Shown: piece after piece, positions 1-10,814 of the stretch
Layout of the letters: the number at the start of each line of letters is the position of its first letter
Numbering within the stretch: the stretch's first letter is position 1
NCBI GenBank assembly: GCA_964036195.1
Contig: CAXIWS010000322.1
Coordinates: forward strand, 62,001-126,000
DNA from: Sphaerolaimus hirsutus
Lineage: Eukaryota > Nematoda > Chromadorea > Monhysterida > Sphaerolaimidae
Reading direction: 5' to 3'
DNA: 64,000 nucleotides
Notes under the pieces: generated by a model
Database searches by the model: none
Seen by the model: the letters and a program-made list of their open reading frames with translations, nothing else
What the model was told of the DNA's origin: nothing
Made by a program: the position numbers and the translations under genes

Positions 1-221
1 AGCGCGTGATGGGCCTCAAAAAGTTCGTAAAAATCACGAGTTTGTATAGGGAAAATGACGCGCGCGGCAGTCAAATTTCGCGTGCATTTTAATGATGTAG
101 GCTGGCGCGAGTGCGCGGAGTAACAGTGGCACATGGGTCGGTGCCAATACGAACACGAATTCCTGTGCGCACTGTATACCTGCACCTTACGTTGCAACTG
201 AATTCGTGAGGGGGGTCCAGC

Positions 222-821
222 TAGGGTGTCAAATTTCCATTTTCCGTTTTCCGTTCTGTTTTCCGGCTGCTGAATTTTTTTTCTGTTTTCCGTTCCGTTT
301 TCCGGCAACTTTTTTTTCCGTTTCCGTTTTTCCGGCTCATTTTCCATTTTCTGGCCAAACTTTCAGTTTTTCCGCCTTTTTTCCATTTTCCACCTCAATT
401 TCCAGTTTTTCCACCTTTTTTCCATTTTCCGCCTCAATTCTCCATTTTTCCACCTCAATTTACCTTTTTCTGGCTCATCTTTCTGTTTTCTGATCAGCCA
501 AACTGGTAAAAATTCATACTGATTGTCAATGATGTAAAATTTTTTCTGTTTCCAGCAAAATTACTGCAAATTTTTTCCACTTCCAGCAAAATTTTAGCAA
601 ATTTTATCAATTTTCCAGCAAGTTTTTCCATTTCCGTGCAAATTAGATTTTTCCATTTCCGTTTTTCCGGCCTCTTTTTCCATTTTTTGGCCGCTGAAAA
701 TTTTTTTCTGTTTCCGTTTTCCGCCAAGTGCAAATTTTTTTCCATTTTCCGTTCCGTTTTCTGGCTGCTGAAAAAAAATTTCCGTTTCCGTTTTCTGTAA
801 AAAAATTTTTTTGACACCCTA
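222..821. mobile_element. hAT-like non-autonomous element, CCGTTTTCC family
   Basis: The element starts TAGGGTGTCAAA and ends with its inverse TTTGACACCCTA. It is flanked by an exact 8-bp direct repeat GGTCCAGC (214-221 and 822-829), the target-duplication length of hAT transposons. The interior is arms of degenerate CCGTTTTCC/GGAAAACGG words with no transposase. The open frames across it are low-complexity artefacts. Confidence 0.8.
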
Positions 822-865
822 GGTCCAGCTCTTGGGTGCCCTCGTAAATCAGTGAAGAATGTATT

Positions 866-2404
866 TACCATATTACCTCGAATTAAGCCTCCTTGAATTA
901 ACCCCAGCTCGTAATCCCACCCCCCCCCCATAAAATTTGGCTGGGGAATAATAGCCCCCTCGAAATACTCGCACCCAAATTAAGTGTAAAGAGATTGCAC
1001 ATGACAAATACCGCAGTTTGTGATCTGTATGATGAAGACTGACCAATGACTGAGTGACGTTAAGGCAGGTTTTATGCATATATACAGTAATATTTGTCTA
1101 TAAACATATTTACAATTTCCTGGTGAAATAATAGACCCCCCTCGAATATACCCCCCCTTCTCTAATTAACCACCATGAAAATTTGCTGGCAATATATTTG
1201 GGTGTAAACTAATGCGTGATGATTGTTTTGTGATTTCATTCATATGTACATTCATGAGTCTCATTCTGTCGTACAGTGGCCGATTTTGATACTATTTGTG
1301 TATGTTGGGGTTTGGGGTCCGGGCTATGACGGATATTTTTGGTTTGCTTGAATAATCCCCCAATCCTGAGATATGGGGGGTTTATAAAAAGGTGGTCATT
1401 TTACATGAATGATATGCGTATTGACTTTGAAGCTTAATAACTCCCATTTCTGGGCCGATTCGGATCGATCAACACTTAAAATGATCAGATTCGATTCTGC
1501 AGATTCAATTTTGTTAGGTTGGCTTGGTGGTGTCTAAATTCCGTATGCAGATTTGACCCGGTTTTTGAACATAAAAAATAATTATAATAATAAGTTTTCA
1601 AGACAGTTTTTTGAACATGCTATCATATACTTTAGACAAAAAGAATTGATCTGGCACAAAAAATATTTCAATATCTTTTTCCAGTCAAAAGTTACAGCAC
1701 TTCAAACTTCCACCTCCAAACCATAAACATAAATTACAGCAGGAAGAGCAAAGCATACAAATTCAAAACTCTACATCTCAGCGATTTCTCAGCCAATTTT
1801 CACCTATGAACGCTTAAAATGATCATCATGACCTGTAGATTTCATTTTATGTTCTGATTATTTGTATGTACTGTTTTTCATGCAGTTGTTTTGTGAGTGG
1901 GAGGCGAAAGTTCAAAGTGCTATAACTTTTGATTGGAAAGAGATATTGAAATCATATTTGTTTTATATGTATCCTCGTTGTCTAAAGTATATGATAGCAT
2001 GTTCCAAAAAATTTTTTTTTATGTTCAAAAATCGAGTCAAATCGGCATACAGGATTCAGACAATCCGGCCACAAAATGATCATTTTAAGTGTTGAACGAT
2101 CTGAATCGGCCCAGAAATGGCCGAGTTATTAAGCTTCAAAGTCAATGTGCAGATTGTCTATGTAAAATGACCACCTTTTTATAAACCGCCTTATCTCAGG
2201 ACTGGGGGATAATTCGAGCAAACCAAAACAATCTGTCATAGCCCAGACCCCAAACCCTAACATACTCGAACTGCATCGAAATCGACCAATGTACGACATA
2301 ATGGGACACATGAATGTACATATGTATGAAATCACAAAAAATTTTTACTAATTAGTTTACACCCTAATAACAAACCCATTTGGTGTATTTCGAAGTAATA
2401 CTGT
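866..2404. mobile_element. CCGTATTT-family element interrupted by another element
   Basis: The left part (866-1186) opens with ACCATATTACCTCGAATTAA and runs through CCCCCTCGAA words. The right end resumes at about 2,370 and closes with TTTCGAAGTAATACTGTA, the inverse of the left end. The gap is filled by the palindromic element 1187-2369, so that element inserted later. Confidence 0.6.
1187..2369. mobile_element. Palindromic DNA element, GGGTGTAAACTAAT ends
   Basis: About 290 bp of the left arm reappears inverted at 2,080-2,369, with shared words such as GGGTGTAAACTAAT, GTTTGGGGTC and CACTTAAAATGATCA. The centre (about 1,500-2,080) is a weaker inverted repeat. A second copy lies at 21,105-21,772 and a core fragment near 41,400-41,850. 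No transposase is seen. Confidence 0.65.
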
Positions 2405-2426
2405 AAGCGGCCTTCACAATCACACG

Positions 2427-3198
2427 CAGGGTTGGCAAAATCTCTGAAAAAATAAATTTAAAATAAATTGGGAAATTGAAGAATAAAATAAAATAGAAAA
2501 TTTAAAAAAAAAAAATACAATTTTACTAAAATTCGAATTTTTGTACAATTTGAGTAAAATTTTACAAAAACTCAAGTGTCTGTAAATCTATCCTGTTGCT
2601 TAAGATTCTAGCTGCCGTTTGAAGAATTTGCCAATTTGGTGCTTTGTTGCTGCTTTCATTGTTGTGATTGAAAAATTTTTATGCTCAAAATAGCCAAATT
2701 TCACATCTTTTAATATATTTTCACCTTAAAATAACTAATTTATGTGATTTTTCCCAGTTTATTCATTTCATACCTTTAAAAAGCCTATATATTGAACCCC
2801 GCAAGCCCCCCCCCATCTACCCCAAAATAACAAACTTTTAGCTATCTTTTCCTTGGGAGGAGCAATTAGCTACATATCTATCCAGCTTCCACAAGGGTCA
2901 AAATTCAAGGTACCTACATCGCAACACATGTCACATGTCTACATAAAAATTTTTTGTATTCATCTGCATACTTCTAGCATGCACATTGTTTTATGGCCTT
3001 GCATCCAAGATTGCGATTTTTTGTAAATTTTTGTCAAATTTTTGTAAAATTTTTGTAAAATGGTTTCATTTTATTTTATTTATGACATTTCAGAATAAAA
3101 TAAAATAAAATGAAACATGAATAAAATTTAAAAAAATGCAATTTTAATAAAAACAAAATACAATTTTGGTAAAAAGAATTTTACTAAAACCAACCATG
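2427..3198. mobile_element. hAT-like element, ACAAAAATTT family
   Basis: The ends are CAGGGTTGGCAAAA and TTTTACTAAAACCAACCATG, an imperfect inverted pair. They are flanked by an exact 8-bp duplication ATCACACG (2419-2426 and 3199-3206). The arms are runs of TTTTGTAAAATT and AAAATAAAATG words. A fragment of the ATCTATCCCGGAGG family sits in the middle (about 2,770-2,900). Confidence 0.8.
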
Positions 3199-3291
3199 AT
3201 CACACGGCTTTGATGTGACGACAAATCGACAATTCCAATTTCTCAACTCAAAAATGGTTGTCAGATCAAAATCACATGAACATCGCTTAAC

Positions 3292-6200
3292 TAAGTCAGT
3301 TTAAAGTGCCATGAAAATGAAACCAAGCCAACCTCCTCATAGGAAACTTTCGGTGTGCCAACCAATGTGGCAGTGCCGCTTTTGTTCGACCGCAGTTCGT
3401 TCATGTCGATAAACGGTTCCACAGGCTTTATGCTAACTTTGTTTGCTGCGAGAAAAGCAGGCAAAATTAGATAAGGCAAAGATGATCGTGTGTGTCATTT
3501 GATCTATATGCAGAGTTATTAAAGTTCTGGTATTTTTGGAAAGCGTAAACATTATACGTTAACCACAAATTTGAGTATTTGTACTAAAATGTAAAATGTT
3601 TTTTTAAGATACTGTGGAAAATGTAAATTGAAATGTAAACGTGAAAACCTATGGAGTGTTCCTATCAACATGTGAATTTGATAATATTACTTTTTCACAT
3701 GCATTGTTGTACTGTTGTGGTAAATGCAATGAGGTCTATTTACTATTATTTATTTATGAAAAAAGTGTTTGTCTTACTATTCAGGTGGTGTATTTCAGTG
3801 CAAGGGAAATTGCTCTCAGCCAATAGTCAATTGCAGAGTTGATAGCAGATATTTACATTTACTAGCATTTACATTTAGGTATAATATGTTAAACATTGCA
3901 TACTGAGTACTGATGGGTATAATTCTTCGATTGTACCATTGTACCAGTGTTGCAAAAATGTATTTACATTTACCCAAAATACCTGGGTATTTCAGTATTT
4001 ATACTTATGTTTACATTTACATTTTTCAAAAACACCTTTACATTTTGTTACATTTTCCTACTGAACATACCTGGGTACCAGAAAACTTAAAAATATTTTC
4101 CAAATTGACAAATTTTCTCACAAATATTCAACAATTCAAAGAAAGTACCAGGGGTATCATTAATTTCGACCCTCTGGTTGGTTGGATAGATAGCAAATCG
4201 CTCCTCCGGAGGGATAGATAGCTGAACATTTTTCTGGGGGAGGGGGGGGTTCACGGGTATTCGATATATAGGCTTTTTTAGGGTGTAGAAGGAAGAAAAG
4301 GGAGAAAAATCGCTAAAAGTAGGTGAAAAATGGCTCAAAATAGGTAAAAATATATACCATATTTCCTCGAAATACCCCCCTCAAAATGGACACTATGGAT
4401 TGATAACCCCCCTCAAAATACCCCACCCCCAATTTCAGTGTATAGAGAACAGAATATGAAAGCTCCTGGAAACGCAGAACACAAGTTAAAAACAATGAGT
4501 ATGTTATGTAAGAACAGGGTTTATACCGTCTACGTACTTATATAAGTCTAGAGTCTTATAAATGGTGGTTTTTATTGCATTTTTCAATGTCTGTGTAGGT
4601 TACAAACAATGATTTAGTACTGGGATCTCAACAAATTTCTGGCGAAATAATAACCCCCGCTCGAAATACCCCCCTCGTTTGACCCCCCTCAAAAATCTCA
4701 TTCTGAACTAATAAACCCCCTGGGGGTATTTCGAGGCAGAGTTGTTAGAATTACTGAACTTTTTTAAAAGTATATGTAAACGTAAAGTATTTCTTTTTTA
4801 CTCACCACAAAGTATAGAAAACGTAAAATACTTTTTTTTTACTCGTACGTACGCGTAAATGTGGGTACTTTTTGTGAGTGTTGAAACAACTACTTTTCTT
4901 CATAGAATGTGTAAAAGTGGGCACTTTTTCATATGTGTACAGCACAATGTATGTTTTCCTGTAAGCAAATGACAGATTATATAGTTTTCAAGGTCTCTTT
5001 TTTCTAGGAGATAAAAATCACTGTTCTCCTGACATTTACCACATCCATTGTCTCCACAACCATTTCGATTTGGCTGCGAAATTTGAAATTTTTAAAGGCA
5101 CTACCCCCGCATATCTAAAATATTCAATGGAACCACTCCTGTAAATACATAGCAGTGTAGTTATACTCGGCGTACATGATACTCTGCCGTCGCACTGATT
5201 TATGTCTCGTGTTGGAAGCGTGCCAATGATTGTTAAGTCATGCGATTTCCGTAAAAAGATGAAAAGAATTCATCGATGTGAATATGTTAATGAATAACAT
5301 TATCACAACAATCAATTTTGTCATCTTTTTATGAAACTCGCACGCGCTAACCATCGTTGGCACACTTCCAGCGGGAACCACGCGTGCAGGGTGTAAAGTA
5401 ACCGGAGTATACTTTATAAATATTTATGTCCCACATTGAATTTTCATAAATACATTTTCCGTATGCGTACGCTTTGAAAGTGTACGCGTACAAGTGCGTA
5501 CGGTATTTTTTTGAAAAGTATATGTAAATGTATTTACCGCGTACTCGTATTTTTCAAGTAAACGTACGTACCTTTTAACAACTCTGTTTCGAGGAAATAC
5601 GGTAAGTACATATATAGCCAAAATAAGCAAAAATGAACATAAACTAGCGATTTTGGAGGTCAAAATCTATAAAAAGGCATGAAAAGTAGCGATTTTGAGC
5701 AACAATTTGGGTAACATTTCTCATAAATCGCTCCGGATAGGTAGATAGCTGGTCGATTTGGGGGGGGGGGGTAGCAGCCCAAAATTTTGCCTCTGGGATA
5801 GATAGATAGCTGAGTGGCCTCCGGGGTAGATAGATATCTGGGCGGTTTTGGGGGGGGGGGGGTAACCCCCCCCCCCCAACCCCACATTCGAAACCCCTGG
5901 AAAGCACCTAAGACTACACATAAGTGTGTGTGTATTTATGTTTTTGCACATTATAAATATTTATGTTATTTGTATGTAAATATTTAGCATGATTCTCTAT
6001 GTACCTACATCCAGTTCTCCTATATTATATTTACACATTGATACATATTTGCAGTCATTAAAAAAGAATTATATCAATCAGTCACTTCACTTGCATTGGT
6101 CCATATTATGCAAGTTCAAACATTACCTATGTGTCTTCCAATCACTTTCGTAATTGCATTTTTTTGTAAAAAAATTCAACCTTGTAAACAGAAAAAGCTT

Positions 6201-9200
6201 CCTTTGCATACAGTCGATACACAACACACATATTTACAAATACGCATACACTTAAGATACGCAATACGCACTTAAATACGCATACGCATAAGATTTCGGC
6301 CAACTCGAAATAACAATGCATAATGCACCTCTCACAGTGGCATAATTCTACTGATATTTGCATCTGCAATTATCCTGCGCCTGAAATTACCCCTTAGATT
6401 CATCGACTAAAACGTTGTAGAGGGTTTTCACACTTTTACGTTTATGTTTTATTTTACGCTTTCATTGGTCTTTTAAAAATACCTTACGTTTTAGTATTTA
6501 TACTTTTAATTTGAAAAAGGTATTTATGTTTACGTTTACGTTTTCCAAAATTGCCCGTATTTAAACAACAGTGCATTGTAAATACATCTGTACACTTTAA
6601 TGAGTACTGAGTAGTTCAGAGTAGTGATGGAATGGCGCCATGGAGCCATTGGCGCTTGGCGCCTGGCGCCCTTTTCTGTGGCGCCTTCTGGCGCGTGGCG
6701 CCATAATTTCGAATGGAGCCATGGCGCCCAGTGCCATTGTTTTGGATGGCGCCAAGATGCAGTATTATTTTTTCCATAATCAAGTGCATTATCCGCTGAA
6801 TTATATGATTCAGGTGCTCTTTAACCCATTTCCCTTATGGCGATTTTTGTTGCATTTTTCGACGTCTGCATACGTTTCAAGCGACAATTTAGTGTAAGGA
6901 TTTCAAAAAATTTCTGGCGAAATAATAAACTCCCCCTCGAAATACCCCCCTCGTTAAACCCCTCCCCTCAAAATTTCCACTGAAAAAACACCCCGGGGGG
7001 GGGGGATTCGAGGAAATACGGTATATGCAAAACAGATTTTGCAAAACTTTTTGCTGGTTTCCACCAGAAAATACCAATTGAGGAAATATAGATTTTAATC
7101 ATATTCTTCGATATAAACTGGATACCGCAAATCCTCGAGTAAGACCCCCCTCGAGTAACTCCCCTTTGAATAGCCCCCCCTGTTGGCTAGGTGAGAAAAA
7201 AATTACCCCCTCCCCACGAATAATGTCCCCATCTTGAATAACTCACCCCTATGGATGAAAACGATACAATACAAAAATACAATAGAATATTAGCCTACAG
7301 CAGTAACGGCAGATACATGATGTGTATGCAGTATATACACATATTGTTGGACAGTTGAATACCTGTATTACATGAGTTTACAGACTGTGTCCATACATGA
7401 ATCAAGTCCAAGTTTTCAGAGGAAGAAATAACTCCCCCTAGAATAACTCCCCCCCTCAAAAATGTCTGAGGAAAAATAACTCCCCTGGGTTCTTATTCGA
7501 GGATTTAGGGTAATTGGAATGCAATTCCCAAAACTCACAATTATATGTCCAACTGCCACTTTTCAATTCACAGGTGTATTTGCCAGGCCCATCTGGTACA
7601 GGGACACATGGAATTGTGTACTTGACAGTGGGGACATAAAGCATTGCACCATCACTTTTCACGATAAATGGATATGGTATTGCGTCCTTGAGCATAAATT
7701 TGTACTCGCTTTTGGATGCGGAATGGGACTAATATTGTTTCTTGAATGTGAGCCTAAAATACAACTTGTGTTGAACTTACCCAGAATAGGACACGAAATC
7801 AGGCGACCAGATGTCATTGTATCCAAAGCGCGTTTGTGAAATGCCACCATAATCTTCTGGATTCCACACCAATTTTGTATCCTGCCATTTCTGAAAATGA
7901 TCATTCATGCATCTGATTTGAGTAGAAAGTGAAATAAAGGTCAGCCAGCAATGATCCAATCGATTGTTCGCGGGAATTTCCTTGTTTTCTACTGTAGTTT
8001 TCTATCATAATCCAGGGGATCAATGCATACCTACTTTGTTTTGAAATCAGGGGTCTCGAATGGGGGGGGGGGGGGGTTGGGGGGGGGGGGGGGTTACCCC
8101 CCCCCCCCCCAAACCGCCCAGCTATCTATCTATCCCGGAGGCTGCTCAGCTATCTATCTATCCCGGAGGCCGCTCAGCTATCTATCTATCCCGGAGGCAA
8201 AATTTTAGGCTACTACCCCCTAACCCCCCCCCCAAATCACCCAGCTATCTACCTATCTTGAGCAAGTTTTCAGAAACTATACCCCACTTTTCGCTCAAAA
8301 TCGCTATTTTTCATACCTATATATAGAATTTCACCTCCAAAATCACTAGTTCATGTGTCTAACTGCCTGTTTTCAGCTATTTTAAGTACTATATGCTCTT
8401 GTATACCCATTTTAAGCTATTTTACACGTACTTTTAGCGATTTTTCTCCCTTTTCTTCCTTCTATGCCCCGATAAAGCCTATATATCGAACCACCACACC
8501 CCCCCCGCAAACCCCCCCCCAATCCCCCCAGAAAATTTTTCAGCTATCTAACCCTCCTGAGGAGCAATTTGCTATCTATCCAACAGAGTTGTGCAAATAC
8601 TGGTATTTTTGGAAAACGTAAACGTAAACGTAAATACCTTTTACAAATCAAAAGTATAAATACTAAAACGTAAGGTATTTTTAAAATACCGAGGAATACG
8701 TAAAAAAAACGTAAACGTAAAATTTTCACACACAGTATTTGCCATTGTTCTTTGGAAAATACCATTTTTTTCACCTTTAGATGGTTCATCGCTCCATCTG
8801 CACCAGTTTCTGTTGTAAGTGTGGCCAAATTCAACTACGCTGCTGATTCTGGGGGAGTCCCAGAACCCTGTAAAATGTCAAAAGGCATGCGAAGTGTCTA
8901 AAGACATGCAATATGCCCTGGAAGGTGGCAAACCTTTGCCATTTTGCTGGGCATTTTACATGAGTTTTGACATTTGCATGAAATTTTACATTTTACAGGG
9001 CATCCTACAGAGTCTTGGATTGGCACCAGAACTTGCACTCGCCCTGCCAATTTCAACACATGTGCTACTCACAGTTGTTGCAAGTGGAGTCGTCAGAATT
9101 CATCACAAAAAAATTAATAAACGCAAGGCTACACAAACAAACAAAAAGGTTTCTGTGTTCAGCATTTGAACACATTTATGAATATGTACCCAGTATTCCA

Positions 9201-9999
9201 TGTGTAAGTGCAAGCGTGCAGTCACTTTTATCATCCACTGTTTTTTGTATGTATACCTACATGTTACATTTATGCAAAAACAAGAATATTGTTGGCTGCA
9301 GGTGGTGCGGCCCATTTGAAGACGTGTGAACGATCACAAGTTTTTTACGTTTTCCCTAGTACCAGGGTATTTTGGTCAGGAAAACGTAACAAAACGTAAT
9401 GGTATTTTAGGAAAACGTAAACGTAAACGTAAGTATAAATACCCGAATAACCGGGTATTTCGGGTAAACGTAAATACGTTTTTCCAACTCTGCTATCCAA
9501 CCACTCGGAGGGTCAAAATTCAAGATACCCCTGTTTGAAATGTACTAATGTTTTGAAATGTACACTAAAAATAGTATATAGGTAGTTATATAAGTATCAT
9601 ATAAATAAAGTAACCCCCTCAAAAAACCTCAACGCAGAGAAAACTGGTGAAAAATAAACCCCCTGGGCGGTAATTTGAGGAAACACGGTAAGTCACTAGC
9701 ACTCACTTGTGTCTCCCACATTCGAAGGTGAAGCTTGTTAGTCTTTGTGCACTGCGAATGGTATCAGTCAATCAAACTGTAATCAGAATTTCATTTGGTA
9801 CCAAAAAAATACAATAAGAGCATACAAAATCAAAGCCAAGTGGACTATAACTGATGGTGACGTTTATAGAATCAGAATTTTTTGTCACAGGCCGTGCATT
9901 TATGCTGCCATATTGGGACAGTAAATCCACTTGTAGACGTTTTTCATCGAACTTAGCAGTTGCTAAAGGAATTAGACAAAATAGTAGTATTTTAATCAT
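3292..9999 (-). CDS. Cys-loop ligand-gated channel subunit, nicotinic-like (partial, 5 exons)
   Basis: This would be a subunit or soluble relative of pentameric Cys-loop receptors. Exons on the minus strand: 9826-9999, 9707-9751, 7781-7890, 7539-7708 and 3292-3445 (last donor uncertain). All four junctions have GT-AG and continuous phase. Exon 1 gives a signal peptide (MIKILLFCLIPLATA) and the N-terminal helix (KRLQVDLLSQYG...ARPV). Exon 2 gives LHLRMWETQ and exon 3 KWQDTKLVWNPEDYGG then DIWSPDFVSYSG, classic nicotinic-type ectodomain motifs. Exon 4 carries the Cys loop and GSWTYN; exon 5 runs to VSFSWHFKL, matching the strand before the first membrane helix. Two oddities: only 11 residues separate the two loop cysteines instead of 13, with no FPFD-like motif, and loop C is short with no vicinal CC pair. 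It is therefore a non-alpha-type or binding-protein-like member. No membrane exons were found in 1-3,290. Introns of 74 and 72 nt alternate with transposon-filled ones. Confidence 0.85.
4737..5586. mobile_element. hAT-like element, GTAAACG family
   Basis: The ends CAGAGTTGTTAGAA and TTTTAACAACTCTG are inverted, with an exact 8-bp duplication TTTCGAGG (4729-4736, 5587-5594). Subterminal arms are built from GTAAACGTAAAGTA words. It carries the nested element 5161-5413. It lies within the last receptor intron. Confidence 0.85.
5161..5413. mobile_element. Small inverted-repeat element, GTATACTC ends
   Basis: About 250 bp starting TTATACTCGGCGTACATGAT and ending GGTGTAAAGTAACCGGAGTA. The inner part is itself palindromic (TTGGCACACTTCCAGC against GTTGGAAGCGTGCCAA). 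Similar copies are at 14,511-14,761 and, inverted, 17,186-17,448. Confidence 0.6.
5640..5905. repeat. ATCTATCCCGGAGG-family fragment with poly-G/poly-C tracts
   Basis: Inverse-oriented words GATAGATAGCTGAGTGG and long G or C runs match the families at 8,047, 22,560, 33,600 and 52,868. The overlapping open frames in several phases are products of the simple sequence, not genes. Confidence 0.55.
6622..7022. repeat. GGCGCC hAT arm plus truncated CCGTATTT element
   Basis: 6622-6760 starts TAGTGATGGAATGGCGCCA and holds GGCGCC words, a single left arm without a matching right end nearby. 6835-7022 is the right part of a CCGTATTT element ending GAGGAAATACGGTA. 5,906-6,620 has only AT-rich sequence and decayed GTAAACG words, with no gene that I can support. 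Confidence 0.55.
7122..7512. mobile_element. CCGTATTT-family element next to a receptor exon
   Basis: It runs from ACCGCAAATCCTCGAGTAAG to TTATTCGAGGATTTAGGGTA with CCCCCTCGA words on both arms. It lies only 26 bp beyond the 3' end of the receptor exon 7539-7708, inside the following intron. Confidence 0.6.
8047..8575. repeat. ATCTATCCCGGAGG-family element
   Basis: It holds alternating G and C homopolymer runs, then three near-identical copies of CTATCTATCTATCCCGGAGG, then AT-rich sequence with TTTTAGCGATTTTTCTCCC that recurs near 4,280 and 33,560. It is followed directly by the hAT-like element at 8,584. Confidence 0.5.
8584..9492. mobile_element. hAT-like element, GTAAACG family, with nested CCCTGTAAA element
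   Basis: The ends CAGAGTTGTGCAAATA and TTTTTCCAACTCTG are inverted, with an exact 8-bp duplication CTATCCAA (8576-8583, 9493-9500). Arms of GTAAACGTAAAC words flank an unrelated middle that holds a CCCTGTAAA-family copy (8861-9042). Confidence 0.85.
8861..9042. mobile_element. CCCTGTAAA-family MITE
   Basis: It starts AGTCCCAGAACCCTGTAAAA and ends with TTTTACAGGGC...TTGGATTGGCACCAG, the inverse pair typical of this family. It is nested in the hAT-like element around it. Confidence 0.55.
9610..9691. repeat. CCGTATTT-family fragment
   Basis: Right-end remnant (CCCCCTC words, ending TTTGAGGAAACACGGTA) just 3' of receptor exon 9707-9751 in its intron. Confidence 0.5.
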
Positions 10000-10210
10000 G
10001 TTGTTGTTGTTTTTGTGTGGAAGTGTTTAGTAAAAATTACTCTGTGGGCATTATATCTGTCATGTTCATGTATTTATATATGGACTTTTGCTAGCTAACA
10101 TTTTTGGGATATTGACGTATTGTTTTTCACAAAAGCACCCATCTATCATATTTCACAGTTTTCAATATAAACATTTATAGCCTGTTTCTGCCACATTCAT
10201 GTGTTTGATT

Positions 10211-10430
10211 GTGGGCACACAAGCTACCATATTACCTCGAATTAACCCCCCCCCCCTTGAATTAAACCCCCCCTCGAAATACCCCCCTATAAATAATAAA
10301 CCCCCTCAGGGTATTTCGTGGTAATACGGTACTTTTCATGGTTCCTTTTTGAAAACTCAATTGAAAACTGAGTGGCGATGCATCGCCGATCACTATTCAG
10401 AAATTGTAAATTTTGTATACAGTATTTCCT
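10211..10430. mobile_element. CACACAAGCTAGTTTTCA element end with a CCGTATTT insertion
   Basis: The sequence GGGCACACAAGC followed by TTTTCATGGTTCC matches the end of the element 29,586-31,272. Between them lies a CCGTATTT copy (10225-10331). The unfilled copy reads AAGCTAGTTTTCATGG, whereas here TA flanks both sides of the insert. This shows directly that the CCGTATTT family duplicates TA. Confidence 0.65.
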
Positions 10431-10436
10431 CCCACT

Positions 10437-10812
10437 AGGTTTAGAAGTGTGGTATAAAACTGGTAAAAACAGAATGGCTGTCCGGCAGCTAATGGCGTGT
10501 GCTTTTTTTCCTGTGGATGAAGTTTGGAATTGGTATAGGGATGATTTTCCACATCAATTGCCTGATATTATTTCCGCTACTTCCACTCCTGAACAAATGG
10601 TGTTGTTTACGAAATTGCTGGGGTATTTTGAAAATTATTGGTTGCCAGCTGAAAAATTGGGCCAGTAGAATATGTTTAACGTAAGACGGCGGACTAACAA
10701 TAATGTTGACGGTTGGCATTCCGGTTTTGTGAAAAAAGTTGGTTACAGTGGGCCCAAACCGAGTTTCAACAAGTTTTTGAAAGTGTTGCATGATTATCAG
10801 GCTGATACTGTG
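10437..10812 (+). pseudogene. Mutator-like (MULE) transposase C-terminal fragment
   Basis: One plus-strand frame reads LEVWYKTGKNRMAVRQLMAC, then LLGYFENYWLPAEK and, after an in-frame TAG at 10666-10668, RRRTNNNVDGWHS with PSFNKFLKVLHDYQ. The pattern Y-x(3)-W ... TNN-x-(E/D)-GWH ... P-S-F is the C-terminal signature of MULE-type transposases. The frame is cut at 10,815 by the hAT-like element, and the catalytic DDE core is absent. It may belong to the element whose end lies at 10,211, which would make that family a MULE; that is inference. Confidence 0.6.
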
Positions 10813-10814
10813 AC

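Larger units (their letters stand above)
4355..5604. mobile_element. CCGTATTT-family element interrupted by a hAT-like element
   Basis: It opens TACCATATTTCCTCGAAATA and ends GAGGAAATACGGTA. The interior is CCCCCTCGAAATAC words in inverted arms. The hAT-like element 4737-5586 is inserted near its right end, duplicating TTTCGAGG of this element. Confidence 0.75.

Noticed and set aside
206-931. Phe/Ser/Pro-rich frame (plus) and Lys-rich frame (minus)
   Set aside because: They arise from the CCGTTTTCC words of a non-autonomous hAT-like element.
8775-8830. Plus-strand mini-exon encoding SICTSFCCKCGQIQLRC between CACCTTTAG and a stop
   Set aside because: Cysteine-rich but tiny, within a hAT-like element, with no partner exon.
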